Assembly (NCBI GenBank): GCA_035471925.1
Contig: DATIPO010000340.1
Location: 1 to 64,000, forward strand
DNA from: JANQFM01 sp035471925
Lineage (GTDB): Bacteria > Acidobacteriota > UBA6911 > RPQK01 > DATIPO01
Length of the DNA stretch: 64,000 nt
Direction: 5' to 3'
Below, piece after piece: positions 41,895-50,658 of the stretch. The first letter of the stretch is position 1. Every line of letters starts with the position of its first letter. Under the pieces are notes generated by a model. The model was not told where the DNA came from, ran no database searches, and saw nothing but the letters and a program-made list of their open reading frames with translations. A program made the translations under genes and the position numbers.

Positions 41895-44534
41895 TCAAGG
41901 CAGGAAGGTCAGGCTTTGCATAGCCAGATCGAAAGTGCCGATGGTGAACAGCTCGTAGGTAGTTCCGGTAGCCGAAAGCGGTCCGGCTGCCGAGAGGTCG
42001 GTTTCTCCAGGATCGGCTGCTCCGCCGCCTTCCGTCACACCCACTAGTCCGTCGCTGGCGTTGACCGCCCCGTAGTCGATGGCGATGCTGCCGTCGTCGT
42101 TGAGGGTGACCGAGAAGTTGTTGGAGTCGCCGGTCAGGAACTGGGGCACGCCCTGGAAGCTGACGGTCGCCGAAGTGGCGGCTGAGTCAACCAGGACCAA
42201 ACCGCCCTGGTTGGGCGAAAGGTCGTCCCACAGCATGGCGATGCGGGGGAGTTCGTTGAGGAACTCGGAGACGCTTTCCGAGAAGTCGTTGTCGCCTCCG
42301 CCGAAGGTCAGGCTTCCGTTGGAGTTGACGAAAACGCTGGGGAAGCTGCCTCCCTGGAAGGGGAAGTTGAAGTTCAGCGTGACTTCCTCGGAGTCATCGT
42401 CTCCCAAGTCGAGCAGGAAGCCGTTGATGGCGAAGGCGTCCAACACGTAGCGTCCAGAGCTGGAACCGTCCCCGTTGAAATCCAAGTCGGGGAAGGTGCT
42501 GACAGCCAGGGCGAAGTCGCCCGAAGCGGCCACCGGGAAGATGATGCGCGAGAGCAGTCCCGCACCTCCGTCGTCATCGCTGTCCACCAGCGTGGCGACG
42601 CCTCCGCTGAGGCTGAAGAGTCCCAGCGTGGAGTCGAGGTTGCCGGCGATGACCTCGGCGATGATCGTGGTTCCGGCTTGGGCGCTGAATCTGTAGAAGT
42701 CGACGTCGCCGCCAGCAGCAATATCGCTGAAGCGCGTACGCGCGTCAAGGGTGTTGAAAGGCAGCGAGGAGTTGGTGGCCAGGAAGGGCACGTTGTTGGG
42801 CTCGAAGCTGTCCTTGAACTGGGTCTTGGCGTCGTAGTGCAGGGTGTCGCCCGACAGGTCGTTGGGATTGCCGGCATTGAAGAGTTCGAAGACGGCGGCT
42901 TCCTGCTTGAGTTTGATGAAGCCGCCGGCAGCGCTGACGTCGATCTGGGGTTCCAGGCCCGAAGCCAATTCGCTGCCGCAACTGATGCCGGCCAAGCCGT
43001 CCGTGGCCGTCAACGAACCGTACTCCGCCGTCGCCTTGTCGTCGTTGGCGACGGTGATGGAGAAGGTGTTGGAGCCTGTGGAGATGAACTCGGGCACGTC
43101 GTCCCACATGACGATGACGCGCTGGGCGCCACCCGTATCCTGGATGTCGAAGGTGACGGTTCCACCTGCTGAGGGGTTGAGGTCGTCCCACAGTCCCGCG
43201 ATGCGGGGCGGTCCGCCCGTCATGTCGGCGGCCGATTCGCTGAAGTCTCCGCTGGGAACGCCGAAGGTCAGGTTGCCGTTGGCGTTGACGAAGACCGAAT
43301 TGAACTGCGAATCGCAAATGGTGAAGGGGAATGGCAGGAAGATCTCCACGTTGCCGTCATCGCCCACGGGCAGAATGTCACCCGGCGTGAAGGCATTGAA
43401 GATAACGTCGAAACCAGTTTCCAGGCCGCCCGAGGGGCTGACCAAGACCGAATCCAGAGGATTGTCGGGCGAGGTGATGTTGTCGGACTCGTCCGCACCG
43501 TTGTAGAACTCCTCCGGACCCGGGAAGTTGATCAAGGGCGGTGTGCTGAACCCGCCAGCCTGGATGTCGTCGATGAAGATGACATAGTCGGCGCCGGGCG
43601 TCAGTCCGCGCAGAGTAAAGACTCCGGTGTCGCCTTGGTCTCCCGAAATCGAAGAGACGGCGTCATTGAAGGGATCAGCCACATTGCGGGCGATGATGTT
43701 GACGCCGGTCACGGGACCCGCGTTGGCGGGCAGCTCCATGCTTCCTCTCAGGAATCCGGCCGTGCTCAAGTAGCCAGCCTCGGGATAGAGGTAGGAGATC
43801 ATGCCGATATCGTCGGCATGCAGGCTGGCTGCGTCCTGGCCCACCAGGGCGAAGGGATACATGGTCTCCACCGAGGTCAGCGGCGCGGGGCCGAAGGTGT
43901 CCTGGGGGGAAGGACCCGTGTCGTCGCCCAGAAGAACCGATTCACCGTTGACGACGGTGTGGGCCAGTCCGGAATAGTGGCCGAACTCGTGCACCGTAAC
44001 GCCGAAGAAGTCAACCAAGGGGAATCCGTCCAACACGGCTCCGCCGTTGAGGAAGCAAACCGCTTCCAAGGGCGTGCCGTCGGGGGCGAAGGTGTCGGCG
44101 CTGGCGAAGCCCAGCACGCCGGTTCCGATGCCGAAAATAGCGTCGAAGATGGCCCCGTCTTCATCGAAGACGACCGGACTCAACCCGTCGGGTGTGGCGT
44201 TGATGCCGAACAGGATGGGGATGGCGAAGGGGGCGAAGTTGTTTTCGTCGACGTCGAACGGCATGTTGCCGTTGTTGGAGTAGGTCTGGGTAGCCGTCGG
44301 AACGTCCTCCCAGATCTGAAGGGCGTCGAGAATAAACTGCTGGGCGTCGGCGTCGTTCAAGGGGCCCAAGCCGCCCAGGTCCATATTGAAGGGGATGTCC
44401 AGGCCGCCGTTGGGCCAGCGCGAGACACCGTCAGGATCGTTGGGGTTGAGGTCGAGCGGTCCGCCCGCAAAGAGCGAAGCCGCCAACAGGGCGATGCTCA
44501 GCAAAGCTGTCGTGGTGCGAAATGAACGTCTCAT
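41895..44534 (-). CDS. Secreted metzincin protease with NIDO-like and PPC domains, copy 2
   Basis: An 879-residue exported paralogue of the protein at 38108-40756, with the same domain order throughout. The zinc motif HEFGHYSGLAH is at 182-192 and the Met-turn ETMYP at about 223-227. NIDO-like modules carry VFVNANGNLTFG and VFVNSNGSLTFG; the PPC domain has GGDVDFYRFSAQAGTTIIAEV. Both copies end in a hydrophobic strand (SLTFLP here, SLFFVP in copy 1) with no sorting tail. By eye the two are roughly two thirds identical, highest around the zinc site. The start overlaps the upstream partner gene by 4 nt, as in copy 1. Confidence 0.85.
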   Translation of the reverse strand: MRRSFRTTTALLSIALLAASLFAGGPLDLNPNDPDGVSRWPNGGLDIPFNMDLGGLGPLNDADAQQFILDALQIWEDVPTATQTYSNNGNMPFDVDENNFAPFAIPILFGINATPDGLSPVVFDEDGAIFDAIFGIGTGVLGFASADTFAPDGTPLEAVCFLNGGAVLDGFPLVDFFGVTVHEFGHYSGLAHTVVNGESVLLGDDTGPSPQDTFGPAPLTSVETMYPFALVGQDAASLHADDIGMISYLYPEAGYLSTAGFLRGSMELPANAGPVTGVNIIARNVADPFNDAVSSISGDQGDTGVFTLRGLTPGADYVIFIDDIQAGGFSTPPLINFPGPEEFYNGADESDNITSPDNPLDSVLVSPSGGLETGFDVIFNAFTPGDILPVGDDGNVEIFLPFPFTICDSQFNSVFVNANGNLTFGVPSGDFSESAADMTGGPPRIAGLWDDLNPSAGGTVTFDIQDTGGAQRVIVMWDDVPEFISTGSNTFSITVANDDKATAEYGSLTATDGLAGISCGSELASGLEPQIDVSAAGGFIKLKQEAAVFELFNAGNPNDLSGDTLHYDAKTQFKDSFEPNNVPFLATNSSLPFNTLDARTRFSDIAAGGDVDFYRFSAQAGTTIIAEVIAGNLDSTLGLFSLSGGVATLVDSDDDGGAGLLSRIIFPVAASGDFALAVSTFPDLDFNGDGSSSGRYVLDAFAINGFLLDLGDDDSEEVTLNFNFPFQGGSFPSVFVNSNGSLTFGGGDNDFSESVSEFLNELPRIAMLWDDLSPNQGGLVLVDSAATSATVSFQGVPQFLTGDSNNFSVTLNDDGSIAIDYGAVNASDGLVGVTEGGGAADPGETDLSAAGPLSATGTTYELFTIGTFDLAMQSLTFLP

Positions 44535-45094
44535 TGGCCACCTCCCAGAATGCCCTGAATTTGGTTGCGGAGATCGTCATAGGACATGGCGCCCGAGGTC
44601 TGGGGAGCGCTCATGCCTCTGAAGAGTCCGACGTTGTCAAAGCCATTGACGGCCACTTTGCCGTCCACCTCAAAACAGCCTTGTCCCAGTCCGACCGTGG
44701 CGGTCAGGCCGGTGGCCGGCGAGGCGGGGGCCACCATCAGCAGGTACTCCTGGCCTTCTTTGAGCAAGGGGAATCCGGGAATCGGAGGCTGCCCGCTCTG
44801 CTGTTGCTTGAGAGTCCCGATGGTACGGAGGGTCGTGACCTGTTGGCCCTTGACCGTCTCAAAGGCGCCCTTCAGCGCTTCATCCACGCGGATGGTGTAG
44901 ACCAAAGAGGGCAAGGTGCCTCCTCCCAGTTCGACACTCTCCTCGTGGACCGAGACCACGGTTCCCAAGTAAATTTGACCCGATCTTTGGCACATTTGTT
45001 CTAAGTTAAGCGGCACTAGCTTGGTAGCCCAAACTATGGATGCCGTAACGAGTATCATCAACGATACAATTAGACATCGTCTCCAGGTACTCAT
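44531..45094 (-). CDS. Exported partner protein of the metzincin module, copy 2
   Basis: A 187-residue exported protein, the same length as copy 1 and about three quarters identical by eye, with no gaps. C35 and C140, the blocks RTIGTLKQQQSG, GFPLLKEGQEYLLMVAP and TVGLGQGCF, and the GGGQ end are all kept. The signal peptide ends near VWA (residue 23). The ATG at 45094 is chosen because GGGAGG precedes it and the resulting length equals copy 1; an in-frame start at 45133 adds 13 residues. Translationally coupled to the metzincin copy 2 gene. Function unknown. Confidence 0.75.
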   Translation of the reverse strand: MSTWRRCLIVSLMILVTASIVWATKLVPLNLEQMCQRSGQIYLGTVVSVHEESVELGGGTLPSLVYTIRVDEALKGAFETVKGQQVTTLRTIGTLKQQQSGQPPIPGFPLLKEGQEYLLMVAPASPATGLTATVGLGQGCFEVDGKVAVNGFDNVGLFRGMSAPQTSGAMSYDDLRNQIQGILGGGQ

Positions 45095-45497
45095 ACGCAG
45101 TCCTCCCTTTCGTGTGTGGATTGTCAGCAACATTTAGCTAGTGTTAGATGACTTGAGGCTTATTGCGACCCGGTGTCACCTACACGGGTAGACGATCTCC
45201 AGAGGTGGAAGATCACTGGACATTCCGACTAGCGAGATAGTCTATCCTAATAACGGTTGGCTAGAGGTTAGCATCCAGGCCTATGGATATCAAGAAAAAT
45301 CTTGCGGAATATTTAAACAAGAAGGCATTCGCCGGACAGCAGCTTAATGCCTACTTTCAGAGAGACTTAGAATTCTAATAAAAGGCTCTATTTCAGGCCA
45401 CGACGCTAAGAGTCGGGAGGAAGGCGGCGCCTGCGTAGACCAAGGTAAGCCAAGCCTCCGCTCTTTTGCCAGGTGGGCGTGAAATATTGGCTCCTGC
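45095..45497. other. Leader and promoter region of metzincin module copy 2
   Basis: 403 nt between module copy 2 and the end of the M16 gene. It holds the leader similar to that of copy 1, the dyad at 45180-45191, and an AT-rich stretch. A 31-codon plus-strand frame (45283-45378) begins ATG and reads MDIKKNLAEYLNKKAF; it has no good ribosome-binding site and may be chance. Confidence 0.45.
45180..45191 (-). promoter_or_regulatory. Candidate operator upstream of copy 2
   Basis: The dyad CTAC-N4-GTAG lies 86-97 nt before the start codon at 45094. On the minus strand it reads CTACCCGTGTAGGTGA, close to the ACCCTACAGGGGGA found at the same position upstream of copy 1. Confidence 0.35.
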
Positions 45498-48320
45498 TCA
45501 ACGAGGACTGACAACGGCCCAAGAGGCGCGCTCGCTCGGCAGGTATCGGGCCGCCAGAGGATTCAGGTCAGAGGCCCGCAGAGCTCTGTAGAACTCATCC
45601 AGATGGCGCATTTCCTCCAGAACCTGCGGACGTCTTTGGCTTTCGTCGATGGCCTGAAGCCAATAGGAGTTGGAGCGTCTGAGGTCGCGGATCTGCTTGA
45701 GGACCGGCTGCTTGAGTCGGTCGACCTCTTCGTCGTTGGTGCCTTCGCGGGCCAACTCCGAGGTGACTTCCAGGCAGGCTTGGCGCAGTTCCCCGACCTT
45801 CTCTGGATCGGACATGGACTGAACGGTCATCAGCCCGATTCCGGGGAAGACGCTGTTGGTGCGGGAGGAGGCTGAGGGGCTGTAGGCGGCGCCCAGCTTC
45901 TCGCGGACGTCCTTGCGCAGCCGGTCGTCGATGATCTGCCCCAGGAAGAAGAGCCTGCGCCGGATTTCGACGTCCCGTCCGTCGGTGGTGGGGAAGGCCA
46001 TGAAAAGCAGGGACTTGGGCACGTTGGTTTCGATTGTGTACTCCTCGTGCAGCCCCGGCTTAGGTGAGGGGACCTTGCGCCGCTCCTCGTAGGCCCTGCT
46101 CTGGCGGCGCCGCGGCAGTTTGCCCAGAGTCCGGGCAGCAGCTTCGACCACGGCCTCCACCTCCAGATCGCCGACGAAGGTCACCTCCAGAGGAGCCTCT
46201 TGCAGGTGGGGCTGCAGCCAGGAGCGGATGTCGTCCATCGTGACCTGGGTGATGGCCTCTTGAGCCGGCAGGCCGAAGCGGGGATCGTCGCCGTAAAGGC
46301 GGGGGATGAACTCCATCTGAAGGGGACCCTGATGCTGGTGCTTGAACCCTTCATAGAGCCGCGGAATCACGGCTTGGAACTGGTTCATGCCTTCCGGCCG
46401 CCAGCCCGGATGCTGCAAATAGGCCGCAATCAGTTCGCACTGCAGCACAAGATCTTCGGCCGTCGTGGAGGCGCCGATCTGGAAGGCGCCCTGACCGACC
46501 GTAAAGCTGAAATTGGCTTGTTTCCCGGCCAGGATGCGGCGCAACTGGTCCGAACTGTGGGCCTCCAAGCCTCCGGCCGCGAAGACTTGGGTAGCCGCCA
46601 AGCTGAGTTCGGGCCGTTTAGGATCGAGGGTCAGGAGTCCCTCGCCCAGCCGTCCTCGGACGAGGATCTGCTTCTCCTTGAAGTCGGTCCTCTTGACGTT
46701 GACCATCACGCCGTTGGCAAAGACGACTTGGTGGATTCCCAGGTCTTCGACGTGGTTGCGTTGCTCGATCTGGCCTGCGGAGTCCTCATCGGAGGGATAG
46801 GCGAAGTCCTCGACGGTGATGGCGTCGGGCGCCGAAACATCCGCTTTGCGGCTGTCTTCAAGGGCCTCACGCAGCACCTGTTCGGCATCATCGCCCAGGT
46901 CGACCGAGCCCACCAGGCTGAGTTGCTGGACGCCTTTGGCCCAGGCCTGGGCAAAGGCTTGGTTGCAGGCCTCCAGGGTCAGGGACTCCACGGCCGGCTT
47001 GATGATGGCGCGGTTGGTTTCAGCGTCCGAAGCCACGATGTCGCTGCCGGCCGCCGACAGGAGCTGCCTGACGAAGCCGCCGCTGGAGCGGGTCTCCTCG
47101 CGTTCCACAGCTTCGTCCAAGCTGCGCAGGACGTTGGCCTTGACCTCGTCGAGTTCGGCCTGCTGGAAGCCGAACTGCAGGGCCCGCCGCAATTCCAGCT
47201 CGGCCTGCGCCAATCCCGCCTTCCAGCCCTCGGGAGCGGTGACCACGGTCAGGTTTTCACCCTCGATCACTTGGAAGGCCGAGGTGCCTCCAACACTGGC
47301 GCTGAGGAAGGGAGCGCCGGCTTTCTTGGCCAACTCGGAGTAGCGCAGATTGAGCATTCCACGGGCCAGGGAGAGAGGGACATCCTCCTGGCGCCGGGCC
47401 TTGGTATCGGGTTCGTCCTCATAAGGACGCAACCGTTCCAGGCTGATCTGGGCCGTGGGGATCTCATTCTCGTAGATGTTGTAGTAGCGTTCCTGGAAAC
47501 GTGGCGACTTGACTTCGGGCACTTGGGCGGGCGGCTCTTGGGGAGCCTCCCAATCGGCGAAAGCCTGGCGCATCAAGGGCTCTGGATCGGTGTCCTGGAG
47601 ATCGCCCACCAAGACCACGGTGACGTTTTCGGGACGGTACCATTTCTGGTAGAAGGCGCGCGTCATGTCGGCGGTGAAGCGGGCCCGTGCTTCCTGCACG
47701 CCGATGGGAAGGCGCTGGGGAATGCGGGTTCCAGCCAGTTCAATTTCGATCTGCCTGATGAAGGTGCGCAGGCTGGCCGAATCACGCTCTCTCTGTTCAG
47801 CGTCGATGACGCCTTTCTCGGCCTCGACCTCCTCGGAACTGAGGGTGATCCCGTCGGCGAAATCGCGCAGCACTTTGAGTCCTTCTTTGAGGCTTTCCGC
47901 ATCGGAGTCGGGCAGATCGATCTGGTAGATGGTGGCTTCAAAGCCGGTGGAGGCGTTGGAATCGGCGCCGTAGGACATTCCGTGCTCCTGAAACCATTCG
48001 ATCAGGGTGCCGGGGGGAAAATTGCGGGTGCCGTTGAAAGCCATGTGTTCCAGGAAGTGGGCCATGCCCCGCTCATCCTCCTCTTCAGCCAGCGAACCGA
48101 CGGCCACGTGCATGCGCAAAAAGCTGCGCTTGTTGGGTTCGGGATTGGCCATCCAGGCCAGTCGAAGGCCGTTGTCGAGGTTGACGAAGCGGATGCGGGA
48201 ATTGGCTGGGATGTCGGAGCTCTCATGTTCCCAGCCGCGGGCTTCGCCTGAACGGCGCTCGGCCTGGGCCGCGGGCAAAGAGAGAAGAAGGGCGAAGATG
48301 CAGGTTAAGAGGCGCTTCAT
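45498..48320 (-). CDS. Exported M16 family (insulinase/pitrilysin) metalloprotease
   Basis: A 940-residue zinc protease with a signal peptide (MKRLLTCIFALLLSLPAAQA). The inverted zinc motif HXXEH is at 88-92 (HFLEH, followed by MAFNGT), and the third zinc ligand glutamate lies in SSEEVEAEKGVIDAEQ. Two M16 halves follow; the second lacks the zinc motif, as usual. The C-terminal part contains the R/Y-type substrate residues (KLGAAYSPSASS). The length fits two-domain exported M16 proteases. It probably degrades peptides in the periplasm. AAGGAC precedes the ATG. It is the last gene after M28 and DUF1572 on the minus strand. Confidence 0.92.
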   Translation of the reverse strand: MKRLLTCIFALLLSLPAAQAERRSGEARGWEHESSDIPANSRIRFVNLDNGLRLAWMANPEPNKRSFLRMHVAVGSLAEEEDERGMAHFLEHMAFNGTRNFPPGTLIEWFQEHGMSYGADSNASTGFEATIYQIDLPDSDAESLKEGLKVLRDFADGITLSSEEVEAEKGVIDAEQRERDSASLRTFIRQIEIELAGTRIPQRLPIGVQEARARFTADMTRAFYQKWYRPENVTVVLVGDLQDTDPEPLMRQAFADWEAPQEPPAQVPEVKSPRFQERYYNIYENEIPTAQISLERLRPYEDEPDTKARRQEDVPLSLARGMLNLRYSELAKKAGAPFLSASVGGTSAFQVIEGENLTVVTAPEGWKAGLAQAELELRRALQFGFQQAELDEVKANVLRSLDEAVEREETRSSGGFVRQLLSAAGSDIVASDAETNRAIIKPAVESLTLEACNQAFAQAWAKGVQQLSLVGSVDLGDDAEQVLREALEDSRKADVSAPDAITVEDFAYPSDEDSAGQIEQRNHVEDLGIHQVVFANGVMVNVKRTDFKEKQILVRGRLGEGLLTLDPKRPELSLAATQVFAAGGLEAHSSDQLRRILAGKQANFSFTVGQGAFQIGASTTAEDLVLQCELIAAYLQHPGWRPEGMNQFQAVIPRLYEGFKHQHQGPLQMEFIPRLYGDDPRFGLPAQEAITQVTMDDIRSWLQPHLQEAPLEVTFVGDLEVEAVVEAAARTLGKLPRRRQSRAYEERRKVPSPKPGLHEEYTIETNVPKSLLFMAFPTTDGRDVEIRRRLFFLGQIIDDRLRKDVREKLGAAYSPSASSRTNSVFPGIGLMTVQSMSDPEKVGELRQACLEVTSELAREGTNDEEVDRLKQPVLKQIRDLRRSNSYWLQAIDESQRRPQVLEEMRHLDEFYRALRASDLNPLAARYLPSERASWAVVSPR

Positions 48321-48347
48321 AACAAAAGTCCTTCAAGGCCGGGCCTT

Positions 48348-48839
48348 CTACAGGCCCCTATAGAATTCCAGATCCCTGTCGCGCAGGGCCTTGGTGATGT
48401 AGATGACTTGCCCGACGTGGTGTGAGAAATGCTCCACGACGTGAAAGACGGCGCTGAGGACGCTCACGTCGTAGACCTGGATGCGGCGGGTTTCCAGAAG
48501 ATCAGCAGCCGTCAAGGAGTCCAGAACCTGGCAAGCTTCGTCCACGGTTGCCTGCAGCTTTTCCATCAGTTGGGAGGCTTGGCCGCTTTGGCGGGCGGCG
48601 AATTCTTCGTCGCGCTGGCGCGTGTCGGGTTGACCACCGACGCCCGCGATGATCCACTGGCGGACGTTCCCCGAAAGATGGAGGAGCAGATTGCCCACGC
48701 TGTTGCAGTTCTCGTTGGGACGCCACCAGAGCTGCTCGTGGGTCAGTTGGTCCACGCATTTGCCCAAGCGGGGCATGAAATCGTCGCGCAGATGCTTCTG
48801 GGCTTGGGTGATGAAGGCTTGCGACAGGTCCTCATTCAT
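48348..48839 (-). CDS. DinB/DUF1572-like protein
   Basis: A 163-residue four-helix-bundle protein. Features of the DinB-like metal-binding family are RLGKCVDQLTHEQLWWRPNENCNSVGNLLLHLSGNVRQWI, with the first histidine in LLLHLSGN, and VLSAVFHVVEHFSHHVGQV with the remaining histidines (cited as markers). Some family members are thiol-dependent transferases; the function here is unknown. The ATG at 48839 overlaps nothing and starts 15 nt downstream of the M28 stop; an in-frame extension into the M28 gene is a shadow. Confidence 0.8.
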   Translation of the reverse strand: MNEDLSQAFITQAQKHLRDDFMPRLGKCVDQLTHEQLWWRPNENCNSVGNLLLHLSGNVRQWIIAGVGGQPDTRQRDEEFAARQSGQASQLMEKLQATVDEACQVLDSLTAADLLETRRIQVYDVSVLSAVFHVVEHFSHHVGQVIYITKALRDRDLEFYRGL

Positions 48840-48853
48840 GGTGATGTCTCGGC

Positions 48854-50485
48854 TTATTGTTGCGGCTGCTGGTCGGCAGGAGCAGTCCCCATCGACGGAC
48901 GGGTTGGCGAATCGGCTGCTTCCCACAAACAAAGATAGACCAATTGGGTGATTTGTTCCAACTTGGGGTAGTTGAGCTTTTCGGGCGTGTCGTCGGGGCG
49001 GTGGTAGTCGGGATGCAGTCCCGTCGTGAAGAGCAGGGAGGGGACTCCGTGCTGCAGAAAGGGCCACTGATCGGAGCGGTGGAGGAGTCCGATGGGATGG
49101 TTGTCGTAGCGGAACCGGATCAGGAGCAGGACCCTGCGGTTGTTGCGGTTGACCAACTGGCGCAAATCGTCGCTCCGGCTGTAGCCCAGCACGTTCAGGG
49201 CCTTGGCGTTCTCGGCGGCTTCCTGAAGGTCGAGGCCCGTGAACCGATAGTCGTCGGCGTCCGGGACCTCTTCATTTCGTCCGATCATGTCCATCTGGAA
49301 CATGGCCGCGGTGTCCTCCAAGGGAACGCTGGGATGGCGCACGTAATGGCGTGAGCCCAGGAGTCCTTTCTCCTCGGCGTTGAAGGCCGCGAAGAGGACG
49401 CTGCGGCGGGGCGCACGGCCTCCTTGGGTCAGGGCTTGAGCGATCTCCAGAAGGGCGGCCACGCCGCTGGCGTTGTCGTCGGCTCCGTTGTAAACGGTGG
49501 CCCCCCGGCGTCCCAGGTGGTCGAAGTGGGCTCCCAGGACCACGGCTTCGTGGGCCAGCTCCGGATCGCGTCCCGGGAGTCTGGCCAGGACGTTCCTGAC
49601 CTTGAACGCCTCGCGCTCAAGGCTCACCTCGATCTCGGCTCCGAGTCCCGCCAGCGCCCGGCTGAGGGGTTCTCCGCCGTCCTCGATCTGCTGCACCACG
49701 TCCTCCACATCCAGTCCCGCCTCCAACAGCGGCTGCTCCAGGACTTGCAGCGAGGCTCGAACCGCCGGAATCTTGACCCGCGCGACATCTTCGCTATGCA
49801 GGTAGCGCTGAGTGGAAAGGTCCTTGGGCCAAGCCAATCCCGCCGTCAGGGACAGATTGTTGGAGAAGTCGAGGACGATCACTCCCGCCGCCCCCTGCTC
49901 CTGAGCGGTGAGCAGCTTTTCCAACTCCAGGTCTTCGGGACGCTCCTCTCCGCTGGGACTTCCGGGCGCAAGCACCACGATCTTGCCCTGAGCCTCCACT
50001 CCGCGGTAGTCGTCGTATCCGATCTCGAGCGCCTGCACCCCGTATCCGGCGAAAAGCAGGGGCCCCGAGGCTTCGCCAGAGGACGAGTAACGCTCGGGAG
50101 TAAAGGTCTCCTGAACTTGCAGCTTGATTTCCCGGACGCCCTGGCGGATGACCAGCCGGTTCGACTCCAGCAGGCGGGAGCGCACCAGCGGTACGTACTG
50201 GAAGTATCCTCCCGCGTCGCCGGCCGGCTGCAAGCCCAGTTCCTCCATACGGCGGGCCAGGAAATAGGCGCTCTCACGGTTGCCGGGACTGTCCGCCGCC
50301 CGTCCTTGCAGGCGGTTCGAGGAGAGAAACTCCACGTCGCGGCGCAGTTCCTCGGCGGTGATGCTGTCGAGGGCTTGGCGGCGCAGGCGGTCGGAAGAAG
50401 AAGGCCCCTCCGGCAATGCGGAGCCCGCGCCGAGGGCCGACGAGAGCAGGAGAAGCACCCACATAAAAGAAAAACGGCGTAGCAT
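48854..50485 (-). CDS. Exported M28 family aminopeptidase with PA domain
   Basis: A 543-residue secreted or periplasmic zinc aminopeptidase. The signal peptide is about residues 1-24. A PA (protease-associated) insert lies at ~130-240 (LLFAGYGVQALEIGYDDYRG; GAAGVIVLDFSNN). The catalytic domain has the co-catalytic zinc ligands in order: GAHFDHLG, NGADDNASG, NAEEKGLLGS, MDMIGRN and a final H in HPDYHRPDD. The start at 50485 has no ribosome-binding site but has minus-strand TACAAT (50498-50493) 7 nt upstream. It divergently faces the ECF sigma cassette. Confidence 0.9.
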   Translation of the reverse strand: MLRRFSFMWVLLLLSSALGAGSALPEGPSSSDRLRRQALDSITAEELRRDVEFLSSNRLQGRAADSPGNRESAYFLARRMEELGLQPAGDAGGYFQYVPLVRSRLLESNRLVIRQGVREIKLQVQETFTPERYSSSGEASGPLLFAGYGVQALEIGYDDYRGVEAQGKIVVLAPGSPSGEERPEDLELEKLLTAQEQGAAGVIVLDFSNNLSLTAGLAWPKDLSTQRYLHSEDVARVKIPAVRASLQVLEQPLLEAGLDVEDVVQQIEDGGEPLSRALAGLGAEIEVSLEREAFKVRNVLARLPGRDPELAHEAVVLGAHFDHLGRRGATVYNGADDNASGVAALLEIAQALTQGGRAPRRSVLFAAFNAEEKGLLGSRHYVRHPSVPLEDTAAMFQMDMIGRNEEVPDADDYRFTGLDLQEAAENAKALNVLGYSRSDDLRQLVNRNNRRVLLLIRFRYDNHPIGLLHRSDQWPFLQHGVPSLLFTTGLHPDYHRPDDTPEKLNYPKLEQITQLVYLCLWEAADSPTRPSMGTAPADQQPQQ

Positions 50486-50658
50486 CTTGAGTATTGTAGG
50501 ACAAATTCAAGTCGTTTCGGGCTTCGTCCTCGTAGACGAACGCCCTGGAGGAAAGTTCGGGTCGTCCCTACAACTTTTTCGACCAAGAGCAAGCCGCTCA
50601 TGTCTAAAGAGAACGAAACGCGAGATCGGACCGAGGAGAACGGTTGAGGCCGCAAGAC

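Noticed and set aside
41317..45300. c-di-GMP (GEMM-I) riboswitch in the metzincin leaders
   Set aside because: A CGCAATAAGCC block recalls part of the GEMM consensus, but the CACAGGGCAAACC and GAAA tetraloop parts are missing.
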